The notes beneath the pieces are model-generated. The model saw nothing but the letters and a program-made list of their open reading frames with translations. It was not told the origin of the DNA and searched no databases. Position numbers and translations under genes: made by a program. Shown here one piece after another: positions 1-9,972 of a stretch of 64,000 nucleotides of DNA. Positions within the stretch are counted from its first letter, which is position 1. The number at the start of each line of letters is the position of its first letter. Source of the DNA: Corylus avellana (taxonomy: Eukaryota; Streptophyta; Magnoliopsida; Fagales; Betulaceae); NCBI RefSeq assembly GCF_901000735.1, contig NC_081550.1, forward strand, positions 640,669 to 704,668, in the 5' to 3' direction.

Positions 1-844
1 GAGAAGAAAACGATCTATAAGGTCCATTAAAAGGGAAATGAAGTATGAGGTCCATTAAAAGAGAAATGAACTTTTTTGCTTCATGGAGAAAAGATAAAAA
101 TGACATCTTATATAACAGCAACCGAAAAAGAAAGAAAAAAAAAAAAAAAAAAAAAGGCAGATGTTTTCGGCCCATTATGGCGCGCCGCTGCATGGTTCGT
201 GATGTCCTGAATTTTTCTTCCCAACCACAGGTCTTTCGCTCTTAAGAACATGATGCAAACCCTATACACTGATAGTCAATTCAGCGTGGCTCATGATGCA
301 CTGAAGCCTGTTATGTTGTCTTTGATGAAACATGGTAACGGCAAAAAAGTTGCAGAGGGTTATTTAAAGTCTACCTGTCGTAAACTGAACGAAGTAAGTA
401 ATATATTCATTGTCCTAAGTTTGATGTCAACTTTGAATTCTTTACCAAGTGTTTATATATGTTTTCTAGTTGTGTTTATATATGTTTTCCTCATTTCATA
501 AGAAAGATTATATAGGATCCGGTTAAGAAGTGTGTTGAAAGGTTTTTTAGAAATGAGTAGGACGACAGGTCTATGGCGATGAAATCTTTTGGATCGATGA
601 TAATCATTGTTTCTCTCAAATCTCTCAGCAACTAAATTGACCAATAAATTTTTAGTATTTATTATTTATTGGTTTGGAACATTTGATATATTATAATGAT
701 AAACAACCACTTTCTTTACAGTGAATCCTTGTGTTCCGATGGTGAATATGTGTGTTATTAATGTTTCTTGCTGGTATTTATTTTATTTTAATCTTATATC
801 TGATAACTTAAATGCTTGTCTTTCACTCTTAAAAAATTTGTAAT
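1..844. other. AT-rich intergenic DNA, no gene recognised
   Basis: No family was recognised here. A short open stretch at 250-392 ends at a good-looking GTAAGT donor, but its translation matched nothing I know, so it is not called as an exon. A 27-bp sequence beginning AGGCAGATGTTTT near 155 recurs near 852, at the edge of the Copia element that follows. A purine tract of about 20 A residues lies at 136-155. Confidence 0.5.
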
Positions 845-1431
845 CCCAAAGAGGCAGATGTTTTGGGCCCCTTATGGCCCATTTCAAGCCCATAGTTGGC
901 TCATTCCGGCCACAGTAGTCGATGTCAAAATTCCGGCCAAAAGTTGTTGATGTCAAAATTCCGGTCAAAGTAATCGTTGTCGGCCAAAAAGTTGTTGATG
1001 TTCAAATCCCGGCCACAGTCGCCGAAGTTCAAGTTCAAGAGTAGCCGATATTTCAAATCAAGCACCATCAACTCCAGCCACTCGATATGTTCAAGATCAA
1101 CAATCGCAAACAAACTATTCATCTTGCGGGGGCATGTTAAGGATATAAATCCTTTATAATAGATGTTGATTTTGTATTTCCTAAATTAAGGGATTTAAAT
1201 AATATTTGTTAATCCTGATTTAAGGGATATCTTTATATTTCAAATATTTCAAATCACATGTAAAAGCTCTATAAATAGAGTTGTATACTCAGATTATATA
1301 ATCAAGGAAATGTGTAGCCTCTATTGAGGCTTTAGTGTGTGGATGTTCGGCAATATGCCGAACCACCTTAATCTTTGTATCTTTCTCTATTTCCTTCATT
1401 TCATATTATTCCGCATTCTATACTCATCACA
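845..1431 (+). mobile_element. 3' end of a Ty1/Copia-like LTR retrotransposon, truncated
   Basis: The segment has the order expected at the 3' end of a Copia element. A non-coding internal region with degenerate 30-40 bp repeats built on CCGGCCA and GTTGATGTCAAA (about 895-1030) is followed by a G-rich polypurine tract (CTTGCGGGGGCA, about 1123-1134) and then an LTR beginning TGTTAAGG. No pol reading frame and no upstream LTR lie within the window, so the element is truncated or extends beyond what can be seen. Assignment to Copia rests on the PPT and LTR architecture rather than on coding sequence. Confidence 0.65.
1135..1431 (+). repeat. 3' LTR (297 bp) of the Copia-like element
   Basis: The LTR begins TGTTAAGG directly after the polypurine tract and ends ...ACTCATCACA, giving the canonical TG...CA termini. 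Inside it a TATA box (TATAAATA, 1270-1277) marks the likely LTR promoter, followed by an R-region-like stretch and a short GC-containing hairpin (TTCGGCAATATGCCGAA, about 1348-1364). A target-site duplication cannot be tested because the 5' LTR is missing. Confidence 0.65.
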
Positions 1432-1435
1432 TTTT

Positions 1436-1490
1436 GAGATCTTATAAGATATCAGTTGAGATCTTATAAGATATCAGTTGAGATCTTATA
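1436..1490 (+). repeat. 22-bp tandem repeat, 2.5 copies
   Basis: The unit GAGATCTTATAAGATATCAG plus TT occurs at 1436-1457 and 1458-1479 and again partially at 1480-1490. It sits exactly where the CAF1 pseudogene loses homology, so the repeat probably formed at the truncation breakpoint. Confidence 0.8.
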
Positions 1491-1962
1491 TATTCTTGGA
1501 CCAAAAAATGATTTCACTAATTCATTAAATTCAGTGACATCAGAGGGTAGCGCTTCTCCACCCGTCAGCATTTTAACAAGATAACCAAAATCAATTCCAG
1601 CTTCCTCCATTAAAACAATCGACTCTGGATCGTGGGAATGACCAAGCCTGAAGTCCTTGAAATTAAATTCCCAAAAGCCATGGCATTTTCCCCCATTCTT
1701 ATCCCATATAGCAAGACCCAATTGAATTATACTTGTATGCGTTGAATTTCATCAACTTGTAGTTGGGTGAAGAAAGTCTAGATTCTTGCCTCAGATTGTA
1801 GATTTGGCCTGGAAATTCAGTGTCCATGCCAATTAAGCAGCCCTTGCACCTAGAAACAACTTGCATCATCTCTGAAAATGCCCTATCCAGGTTAAAATCG
1901 AACACCTCCTGGTCTATCTCCACCCCCAACGATACGTCATCTTCTCTTCTCCGTTTTCTCAC
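1464..1962 (-). pseudogene. CAF1 (CCR4-NOT deadenylase) pseudogene
   Basis: CAF1 is the DEDD-type 3'-5' poly(A) ribonuclease of the CCR4-NOT complex. The N-terminal part reads from 1962 and carries the first catalytic motif MDTEFPG, then YKLMKFNAYK. A 1-bp insertion near 1738 shifts the frame, and homology resumes as IIQLGLAIWDK and WEFNF. Two further lesions follow. The segment between the GIDF motif and the YDFGYL motif is fused into a single GIDFGYLVK, losing roughly 30-40 residues including the tryptophan-rich WVTFH block. Homology then stops after FFGPRIYKI, so about the last 100 residues, with the remaining DEDD acidic residues, are absent. A functional deadenylase is ruled out. No intron is present; plant CAF1 genes are often intronless, so this need not be a retrocopy. 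Confidence 0.85.
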
Positions 1963-2529
1963 ACAACAGAGTATTTTTGAATGAAGAAAATAGAATTTTT
2001 GAACGAACAGAAAATGATGGAATAGAGGAATTTTTAATGAAGAAAACAGAATTTTTGAACCAACAGAAAATGAAGAAAACAGAGAATGAAAACAAATTAA
2101 ACCCTAACGGCTATTTTTTATTTTGCTCCCAATTGGTTTAACGGCAACTCTTGAAATTTTTCAAATTTTGAATTTTTGATGGACTTGGATAGAAGGAGAA
2201 GAAAAATTACATTTCTTTTCTTAAAATTACGAAAATAGTTTTTACCTTTTTTGTTAATACTTTATCCCCACGTTATTTCCGGAAGAGAAGAGGGTATACC
2301 TTGATCACCTGCGTTAATTTAATAATGTTCATCACTTCGGATCAGATCAGATCTCCGCCATGCAAAAATGCATAAGATGGGTACTTTGCACCGTACTAAC
2401 TTTACACGTGTCAAATGGGTAATTGGCCACGTTGTGTTGCCTGGTATGTGGCGAGTGATAGAAAACATACCTAAACTATAAAATAAGCAAATCCCTTGCC
2501 GGTCGAGGGTGTGTGTATAAATTATTAAA
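1963..2529. other. CAF1 upstream region with a segment repeated near 8.5 kb
   Basis: No gene was seen. Positions 2262-2331 (starting TTATCCCCACGTTATTTCC) are nearly identical to 8517-8586. Shorter matching pieces of 2110-2250 recur around 5800-5900 and 7020-7085, suggesting that one old repeated segment has been broken up across this area. Confidence 0.5.
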
Positions 2530-2852
2530 GAAAAAAATGCAGTTTACCCCCCTAAAGTTTTAAGGGTTTTTCAATTTTAACTTCAAAGTTCAAAAATTGG
2601 CAATTTACCCCACTGAAGTTTCAAAAATTGGCAATTTAAACCTTCCGTTTAATTGGACAGAAATATTTTAAAAAAAGTATGAGGGTAATGATGTAATTTT
2701 ATAGATTTCCGTCCATTTTGACAGAAAAATTAAACAGACTGTTTAAATTGCCAATTTTTTAAACTTCGGGGGGGTAGATTGCCAATTTTTGAACTTTGAG
2801 GTTAAAATTAAAAAACTCCTGAAACTTCAGGGGGGTAAACTATATTTTTCCC
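2530..2852. mobile_element. MULE-type MITE with long terminal inverted repeats (copy 1)
   Basis: The left arm (AAATGCAGTTTACCCCC... AAAATTGGCAATTTA) reappears as its reverse complement in the right arm (...GCCAATTTTTGAACTTTG... GGGGGGTAAACTATATTTTTCCC), forming a near-palindrome with arms of about 110 bp. The element is flanked by a perfect 9-bp direct repeat ATTATTAAA at 2521-2529 and 2853-2861. Long TIRs with a 9-bp target duplication are the signature of Mutator-like elements. There is no coding capacity, so it is non-autonomous. A second copy lies at 20550-20883. Confidence 0.85.
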
Positions 2853-4739
2853 ATTATTAAATATATGTTTTGAGTATTGCCAAGTGATTTGCTATATATG
2901 TTTTGAGTAATGCTAAACCTACAACTAGTTTACAACTTGTTAACATATATCGGTATGTGACGTCAACTACTATATATATATATTTTTTTTAACACTTTTC
3001 AACCACATTTTGTCACGTGTTAGCAAGTTATAAAAAAATTGCAAGTCTAACATTTTTCATCGAAACTAAGTAATTCAATGCGATCGGGATGTGAATAACT
3101 TAATATTATGGTGGACAAACCATTCAATCACCCTAATAGTTATTATTCATTAATTTTTTTCTTCTTTTTATTTGATGTCATAAAGTTATAAGGATTTAGA
3201 GTTGAATTGTTACAATATTGAGGTCTATAAATTAATTAATGAAAAGTGTGGCTATTAGAGTGCACGAACCACCTTCTTGGGTCAACGATAGTTATTCAAC
3301 CACCCTAATAGCGGCCCCCTATATTACAAGCAAGTCCCATCCTTTAATCTTCTTCTTATATGTTGTCAGGAAGTTCAAAGGACTTAGAGTTGAATTGGAA
3401 CAATATTGAGATATGTTAATTAATTGATTATAGAAATTCCTCTAGAAAGAAAAATCAAAACGTCCATGGATTGGGCAGAGCCTCCTCCCTCTCCATGGAA
3501 ATGATTTGCAAATTTAAATAAAAACGTCCATGGAGACGGGGTTGGTAAATACTAGCAAACGAAACGACGTCGTAGAAGGGATTTAATAAACAATAAAAGG
3601 TAACCGCCACCCAACACGGCTGCAGAGAGTACTGCATCTGACATTAAAAAACATGACAGCTGGTGGTGTGGTGTGGACCGTGTGCTGTGAAAATGTCTTG
3701 GAAATTTGGAAAGACACTCTTGAGAAAACACAGAAAGTCAAGCGTTGAAAATTTAAAACAAACCGATCAATTGTATTTTGAGCTTTTGAACAAATTAAGG
3801 TGGAGCTAAGTGTTAGATCCTCTAGCTCCAATTGATGCAAAATCCAGCAATGTAACATAACCAAATTCCATATTCCATTGTAAGGAATTCCTGAATATAT
3901 ACAACATTGACAATACCTTGTTCCTTCTATTCATACGAGAAAACGAAGATCAAACAAAACGGTAAAGTAAGAGAGCGATTTAGAAAGTAAAAGGGTTCAT
4001 TCCTAGCAAGAATGGAGTTGGACAATCATTGCTGTAAATTATTAAGAATTGAATGCTACATCAATCCATATCCCTCACATACATTCAACAAAGGGATGAA
4101 ATCATACAAGATGAAGAAGAGGTTAGATCCTTTTCATCTGGTCAAGAACAATTTTTCTTTTTCTCTTTTCTCTTCCATTTTTTATTTATTTATTATTATT
4201 ATTTATTTTTTTTTTACAATAGGGAAAAGAGATAGCCATCAGAAAGAGCATATGCATTTTATCCTTATTAAAGATAATTGAACTCATATTCACATTATGC
4301 CTCTAGCTGTATTTGGTTAAGTTGTGGTTCAGTTAGTGGATGTATGTCCCTAAGGGATAGTTCAATCGATTGTGAACCACGCCTCATGAAGCGAAGGTCA
4401 CTAGGTCGATTTTTCTTACATCCTCCACTTCAAAAAAGGATCAACCATAGATTGGAATAACCACGGATGGTGTTATATGTTAATGAGTATCGGATTCTTC
4501 CTTTGAGTATGAAACTACACTTTTTTTCTTTATTTTACGAGTAATACTAGAAACTAACCGGTGGAAGGCAAAGAAGTTGTAAACATTTCATGTAACATAT
4601 AGGTTGCATTATGTTGACCGAAAAGAAAAGGCTTGACTTCTAAATCTTGTCTAATCAGCTCTTGATATGTAACACACTTAATCATACATGAATTATATTG
4701 ATATGTTACGCCAGTAAATGGTGGTCCAGAACAGTTGGT
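2853..4739. other. Intergenic DNA without a supported gene
   Basis: Several short open frames exist on both strands but none resembles a protein family. An imperfect direct repeat is visible: CACCCTAATAG with a downstream TTAGAGTTGAATTG..ACAATATTGAG occurs at about 3133-3222 and again at about 3300-3410. The stretch 4310-4500, with a possible tRNA-like A-box (TGGTTCAGTTAGTGG), could be a SINE remnant, but this is weak. Confidence 0.4.
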
Positions 4740-4950
4740 TAGATGTTATCTAAAATTTAAATGTTGACGTGATTATTATTATTATGTTGTAGAAAAAAAA
4801 AAAAAAAAAGCTTGGCCATGTTGATGTTGGCTAAAACCCACTTTCCTGAATTCGATTAAAGCACTAGTCCTGTTCTAACCGTGTGTCAATCTTCTTTCTT
4901 TTTAATTCTTTTGGTGTTCTATTTGTTTGAGAGTGTTGTCAAAGGTATTG
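4740..4950 (+). repeat. Diverged repeat shared with 12690-12893
   Basis: The order of matching words is the same in both places: GTTGACGTGATTATTATTATT, an A-rich run, GGCCATGTTGATG, TTTTTAATTCTTTTGGTG, then GAGTGTTGTCAAAGG. In both copies the block ends at the left tip of a Harbinger-like MITE (GAGCATTT...). It is therefore either a segmental duplication that included an old MITE or a larger unnamed element. Confidence 0.6.
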
Positions 4951-4975
4951 GAGCATTTGCGATGGGTTGCTTAGA
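4951..4975 (+). mobile_element. Left-end remnant of a Harbinger-like MITE
   Basis: GAGCATTTGCGATGGG matches the left tip of the intact MITE at 12894, including the upstream context. The rest of the element is missing and the duplicated kelch fragment begins immediately afterwards. Confidence 0.5.
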
Positions 4976-4976
4976 G

Positions 4977-5529
4977 TCACTAGTAGATGTAAGATGTGGC
5001 CCAAGCAATTAGGGGAAGAGGGGGAAGGACAATGTTGTTTACTTAAAATATCAAGGTACATACCCTGATAAATTCTCTATATTACAAGAAAAAGTGTAAA
5101 ACATAAAAAAACAAAAACATATTCCCACAACTCTGATGCACAGATTTGATCATATCTCCACCCAACAGCCAGATCGAACAAAGCCAGAAAATTCACGGGG
5201 CACACTAATCCTCGCCAATCTACCATTTTTCTCATCTTTCTCCATTTCTACCATATACAACCCTTGTGGCGCACCTTGGCAGGCCGACCCTGTCACTAGT
5301 GTCCGCGCTCCCAACATAACCCCACAAGTCCCAATTCACCAATTTCCCATCTCTCCTCACCCCAACACATGATCTTGGACACTGACCCAGCTCCCAAACC
5401 CCATCCACCTGCCTCCACCCACCCAACCCAAATGCGTACACATTAGCGCTTCCTTCAAACACCCCTTGGCTCTCCGTGTCGTACCCGCTGACGACCCAAA
5501 ACTCGTCTCCAGTCACAGTTCCTTCGCCA
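4977..5529 (-). pseudogene. Truncated duplicate of the F-box/kelch gene at 8875-9921
   Basis: This block repeats, with few substitutions, the 3' flank and the last third of the intact gene, covering the third kelch repeat to the stop. The copy ends abruptly at 5529, corresponding to about 9279 in the intact gene, so the F-box and first kelch repeats are absent. A 29-bp deletion between two short direct repeats (CCCAA-CTC) removes the stretch that encodes AESDSAVRV in the intact gene and shifts the frame, so the reading frame continues as LWGYVGSADTS instead. With no F-box and a frameshift it is non-functional. It lies about 3.3 kb downstream of the 3' end of its parent, in the same orientation. 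Confidence 0.9.
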
Positions 5530-5540
5530 TCGCCGGCAAA

Positions 5541-5634
5541 AATAGAGGATGTTAATTAAGACTAGATAGGGATAATGGACACACACAAATAGAGGATGTT
5601 AATTAAGACTAGATAGGGATATTGGACACTCACA
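5541..5634 (+). repeat. 47-bp tandem repeat, two copies
   Basis: AATAGAGGATGTTAATTAAG and the following 27 bases occur at 5541-5587 and 5588-5634 with almost no differences, ending in a short CA run. The repeat abuts the breakpoint of the kelch duplicate. Confidence 0.85.
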
Positions 5635-6257
5635 CACACACATAGGTGTGTTTAATTGGCCTCCCAATTGCCAGTGGAAGTCTCTTATGATTACCCTTCG
5701 GAAGTATACATGTGTATGTAATGCAGCTAGCTATAAATCTAGCCAGCAACTAGCTATAAGAGTATTAATTTATCATCACCTCATGCTTGAGCCAATAAGC
5801 CTTCATTTTTGATTTTTCACCCAATTGGTTTACTCTTCAGCCTTATGTTTCAATTGGACATTGCTGTGTACAACTGACGACAACTCTTCAAAATTTTCTA
5901 AACGGAAATTTGTGTTCTTTTGTCTAATATTTATTTTTGATGAATATATAGTTGGCTACTATAATTCTCCATACATTACTTAAGATTTGAACCAATTATT
6001 GGGATTCCAATGCAATATTTAGTATTGTTGACCACCAAAATTGGATATGGTATTCTATATTGTTCGCACTCCCCTGTTTATAGTAAAACAGAGGAATATG
6101 TGCACAAATTTTCTTGGAAATGATCATATTTCTCTTATAATAAAGTCAATATTGTGCTTAGTTCATAACTCATAGTTACTTAGAAGAAGGGCAACGATTT
6201 TACTTGTTCCTGGTCGCCATGGCCCAAGCTCATTGATGATTCTCCTACATCCACTTA
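5635..6257. other. Intergenic, nothing recognised
   Basis: AT-rich DNA without a coding signal. A 5780-5900 stretch shares CCCAATTGGTTTA and ACAACTCTT words with 2125-2155, so it probably derives from the same old repeat. Confidence 0.4.
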
Positions 6258-6750
6258 GAGCATTCACAGTAAGTTCAACAAAATAGCCTTTTGGTTATTT
6301 TGCTGAGCCTAAACTGCTAAAAACCTTCCCCCATCTGGCTGGCTAAAATGGCCCAGCAGATGTTGAGGCGCTACAGTAGTCAGCAAGTTTGCTGAGTACT
6401 GTAGCCTCAACAAGCTAAATATATATATTAAACAATTAGCCCCTCCATATCTCATCAAATGGTACAATACTTTTCTCTTTCTTTCCAGCATATGCTACAC
6501 GGTTGGATGAATGCTCTACGGTTGGATGCTAAGAAGGAAAAAAAGAATAAAGAAAGAAAGAATAAAAAAAGCAATGGGAAAATAATATTTAAATGATAGG
6601 TAAAGAATATTTAAATGAGATAATAAAAGTGATAATTTAAAATGCTAAGTCGGATGTGAGTGCTTTAAAAAATTGAATAGTTAAAATAGATAATGGTTAT
6701 CTTTTTGGCTAAATTTAGTTAAAAAGTTGCTGAATCGGATGTGAATGCTC
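6258..6750. mobile_element. PIF/Harbinger-type MITE (493 bp)
   Basis: The termini are inverted repeats: GAGCATTCACA on the left and TGTGAATGCTC on the right. Both sides are flanked by the trinucleotide TTA (6255-6257 and 6751-6753), the target duplication expected of PIF/Harbinger (Tourist) elements. There is no transposase frame. Related elements lie at 12894-13156 and probably at 58937-59200. Confidence 0.8.
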
Positions 6751-6753
6751 TTA

Positions 6754-8516
6754 CTTGCCTAATTGCTAATGTACTTCCCCCGCTTTTAGTTAAGATTAAT
6801 CCTTATAGGCTGATTTAAGATATAACCCATCAATTTTTCTTCCAAAAATAAATAAATTATCCACAAAGTATTCTTAATAGGTACTTGTAATTCTTCTAAC
6901 TCTCTCATTCATCTCGTCTAACTTTGTTTTAAATCTACCACATGATATATATATCTACATGTGAGTCTTATAAATTTAATGGAAGATTTGAAAACAATAT
7001 TAATGGAGTTTGATAGAAAATGGACAGGAAAAAAAAAATCGCATTTCTCTTCTTAAAATTACAAAAACAGTTTTTTACCTTTTTTCGTAAATAATTTTTT
7101 CAAACCAAACACAAAAAGCACTCCCTAAAATGCTTTAACAGACAAAGTTTTTTCTTTTTTTTTTCAAACAAATTTATGTTGCACTACATTCTTAGACTAC
7201 ACATCTTTTGTGGGACAAAATTTACCTATTGAAAAAATTCTCTTTAAAAGTAACCTATGTCCTTAAAATATGAAATAGTTTGAATTAAAAAATTGAAAGA
7301 AACTTGTGTCCTTTTGTAGTGGTGGACATTCAGGAAGCTAAGTAGGCTTTGGTTGAGTTAAGATGATGCACGGCACACGAGGAGTCCTTCGGATAGATAT
7401 GATTTGGTTGAAAATTAATGGGAATTTGTTTGCATCAAGGGCTTGGAAACTTCCTCTAGGGGTTCTTCTAGGATGACCCACGTACAGGTTGACTTGAATA
7501 TCCCAAAAGAAGGTTAATTTTGATGCCTTGATGGGTTAATAACAACAAAAAGTTCTTTAAAAGTCCAAAGCTTGTCTCTAGTTTAATAACACTTGAGAAA
7601 ACATTCAATCTCAATACAAATAATGAATATATGATCTGTCAAAGATAATATTTATATCGCGTTAAGGCTATGTCTCATACAATGTGGATTGTGCATGCAT
7701 TTTGGGGTGACTATAATTTGCACTAAACAGCCTTACCTACTAAAATTCCAAATTTTGGTGGCTTTAATTATTGGATACCAGTTTTTGCATTCCCTACATA
7801 TTTTACTTGTATTTTTTTTTTTTTTTTCCTTTATTGGAGTTTTAGTAGGAGTATTATAACTTTTACTACAAGTCATTTCCAAACCAACGTGATAGATCGT
7901 TGCACTACGGCTTCCATTTCGTCATTGTTGCCCTCAAACCTATATTGACAATGTCAATCACTTCATCTCCTCCTCCTCCTCCATGTTTGGGCATGGATTT
8001 CAACATGGATATGTGTCTTTAGGGCTGATGTCTACTGATGTTTGTATTATTTTGTATTAGAATTAGCCACTACATCGTGTATGAGATCGAACGCAATTTG
8101 TTAAGTATGAGATTAAATGGGTTGCTGCTTTATGGTTGAGTCAGGAGGGGGCGACTTATAAGTCATATTAAAATGTTTTAGTGAGGCTGTCAAAAAAGAA
8201 ATGACTATCATTGGATCAATGTCAATAAAGTGGATTGTAGTGGACTTCGGCTAATCTCAACTTTTTTGGGCTCCAATTTTCAAGAATAAGTTCTACCCAA
8301 AGATTAAATTATTCTTTCAAAGTTCAAACTCAAGTTTGGAAATAAAGTTAATTAGAAAAAAATAAAGTTTGGAAATAAAGTTCTTTGATTATTTTGATTA
8401 ATATTAAGCAGTCTTTATATAGAACTAAAGATAGATTTAATCCTAAAGTACTGATAATAAAATTAATCTAAAATAAGATATAATTTCCATGTAATAGAAG
8501 TTATAGAACCTCGACC
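6754..8516. other. Intergenic, no gene supported
   Basis: The stretch is AT-rich with homopolymer runs, such as the T-run near 7811-7828. The region 7320-7560 is less AT-rich, but no protein family was recognised in any frame. Confidence 0.4.
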
Positions 8517-8586
8517 TTATCCCCACGTTATTTCCGGAAGAGAAGAGGATATACCTTGATCACCTACATTAATTTAATAATGCTTA
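8517..8586 (+). repeat. 70-bp segment repeated from 2262-2331
   Basis: TTATCCCCACGTTATTTCCG and the following sequence, through ATTAATTTAATAATG, match 2262-2331 with only a few mismatches. Confidence 0.8.
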
Positions 8587-8874
8587 GTGGAGTGCAATTA
8601 AACATATTTTGGGAGTGCTGAGGAAGATGCCTTCGAGTTCTTTCTTCAAATAATTCGCAGCCCCTCAATGTTCTGTCTCTGAGTTTCTAGTAGATGTAAG
8701 ATGCATGTATCATGTGGCCCAAGCAATTAGGGGAAGAGGGGGAAGGACGTTGTTGACATGTTGTTCACTTAATATCAACATACATACCCTTCTAAATTCT
8801 CTATATTACAAGAAAAAGTGTAAAACATAAAAAAAACAAAAACATATTCCCACAACTCTGATACACAGATTTGA

Positions 8875-9921
8875 TCATATCTCCACCCAACAGCCAGATC
8901 GAACAAAGCCAGAAAATTCACGGGGCACACTAATCCTCGCCAATTTACCATTTTTCTCATCTTTCTCCATTTCTACCATATACAACCCTTGTGGCGCACC
9001 TTGGCAGGCCGACCCTGTCACTAGTGTCCGCGCTCCCAACATAACCCCACAAGTCCCAACTCGGACCGCCGAGTCCGACTCAGCCCAACTCACCAATTTC
9101 CCATCTCTCCTCACCCCAACACATGATCTTGGACACTGACCCGGCTCCCAAACCCCATCCACCCGCCTCCACCCACCCAACCCGAATGCGTACACGTCAG
9201 CACTTCCTTCAAACACCCCTTGGCTCTCCGTGTCGTACCCGCTGACGACCCAAAACTCGTCCCCAATCACAGTTCCTTCGCACTCATCTCGCTCCTGACT
9301 CAGTTGAGTCAACTCATTCCACTCGTCGCGCCTCAAATCGTAAACCCACGCCGATCTCGAAGCGTTCTTGTACTCGTCATGCCCGCCCGCTACGCAGACT
9401 CGGCCCTCATAAGCGCCGGTCGCGAAGAACGAGCGCTTCGCAGGCATGTCCGCGCCTTGTCGCCACTGATTCGTCGTGAAATCGTACACAAAAACGTCGG
9501 TGACCGGATTGTAACTCACAGGGTCCCAGCCACCCATCACAACCAGTTTGCCTTCACAGCTTGCCAGTTGGCAAAACTGAGGCAGCCCATCTGGGTATTT
9601 GGGAACCGGGTCGAGTCGCTCCCAAGTCCCTGTACCCACTGGATCAAATACGGTGATCCCATAACTCGGTGGGTTACCTCGTTTTCGCTCAGTGGAAGAC
9701 TCGTTTGCACCAGGAAGAGCTTGCACCAAGCAAGCGACTTTGTGGGTATGCCCAGATTTCTTTCTATGGTGATAAAACTCCTTACTTTGTAGCAGCTCGT
9801 TCCATCGCCGGCAGACTCGGGATGCGTTTCCATGAGCCGTGTAAGGCACCCGAGTCAAGCAATCAAGGCCGATCTCTTCAGGCAAACCCGGTACCAACTC
9901 AGCGGACTCATAACTTCCCAT
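8875..9921 (-). CDS. F-box/kelch-repeat protein, KMD/PAL-targeting type
   Basis: This encodes a predicted substrate receptor of an SCF (SKP1-cullin-F-box) ubiquitin ligase. The protein is 348 residues and intronless. It opens with ELVPGLPEEIGLDCLTRVP and SRVCRRWNELL (F-box, about residues 8-50). Three recognisable kelch repeats follow, each with the doubled glycine or its variant and downstream Tyr/Trp: LVVMGGWDP..VYD..W, RVCVAGGHD..WVYDLRRDEW and FWVVSGYDT..VYAFGLGGW. Length and opening motif match the Arabidopsis At1g80440/At1g15670/At2g44130 group, whose members direct turnover of phenylalanine ammonia-lyase and of type-B cytokinin response regulators. The open frame extends upstream to 10131, but a TATA box sits at 9967-9972 inside that extension, so the start at 9921 (MGSYES) is preferred; the ATG at 9939 is an alternative. 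A truncated copy is at 4977-5529. Confidence 0.93.
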   Translation of the reverse strand: MGSYESAELVPGLPEEIGLDCLTRVPYTAHGNASRVCRRWNELLQSKEFYHHRKKSGHTHKVACLVQALPGANESSTERKRGNPPSYGITVFDPVGTGTWERLDPVPKYPDGLPQFCQLASCEGKLVVMGGWDPVSYNPVTDVFVYDFTTNQWRQGADMPAKRSFFATGAYEGRVCVAGGHDEYKNASRSAWVYDLRRDEWNELTQLSQERDECEGTVIGDEFWVVSGYDTESQGVFEGSADVYAFGLGGWRRVDGVWEPGQCPRSCVGVRRDGKLVSWAESDSAVRVGTCGVMLGARTLVTGSACQGAPQGLYMVEMEKDEKNGKLARISVPREFSGFVRSGCWVEI

Positions 9922-9966
9922 TTGCAATTGCAGGGCCATGGAAGCTTGGAACGCTTCGGTGTGGCT

Positions 9967-9972
9967 TTTATA
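9967..9972 (-). promoter_or_regulatory. TATA box of the kelch gene
   Basis: GTATAAAAG reads on the minus strand about 45 bases before the preferred start codon. Normal TATA-to-cap spacing would put the transcription start near 9940, leaving a very short leader. This argues against the longer N-terminal extension that is open upstream. Confidence 0.55.

Noticed and set aside
250..501. Possible exon with a GTAAGT donor at 393
   Set aside because: The translation did not match a family I recognise and no partner exons were found.
3455..3864. Two overlapping minus-strand frames of 60-93 residues
   Set aside because: Composition is cysteine/leucine-rich without motifs, and the frames lie in repeat-bearing intergenic DNA.
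4310..4500. tRNA-derived SINE
   Set aside because: The A-box fits but the B-box deviates at a fixed position, and no poly-A or target duplication was seen.
9220..9792. 190-residue frame on the plus strand over the kelch gene
   Set aside because: It is the antisense shadow of a strongly supported minus-strand gene and has no domain of its own.
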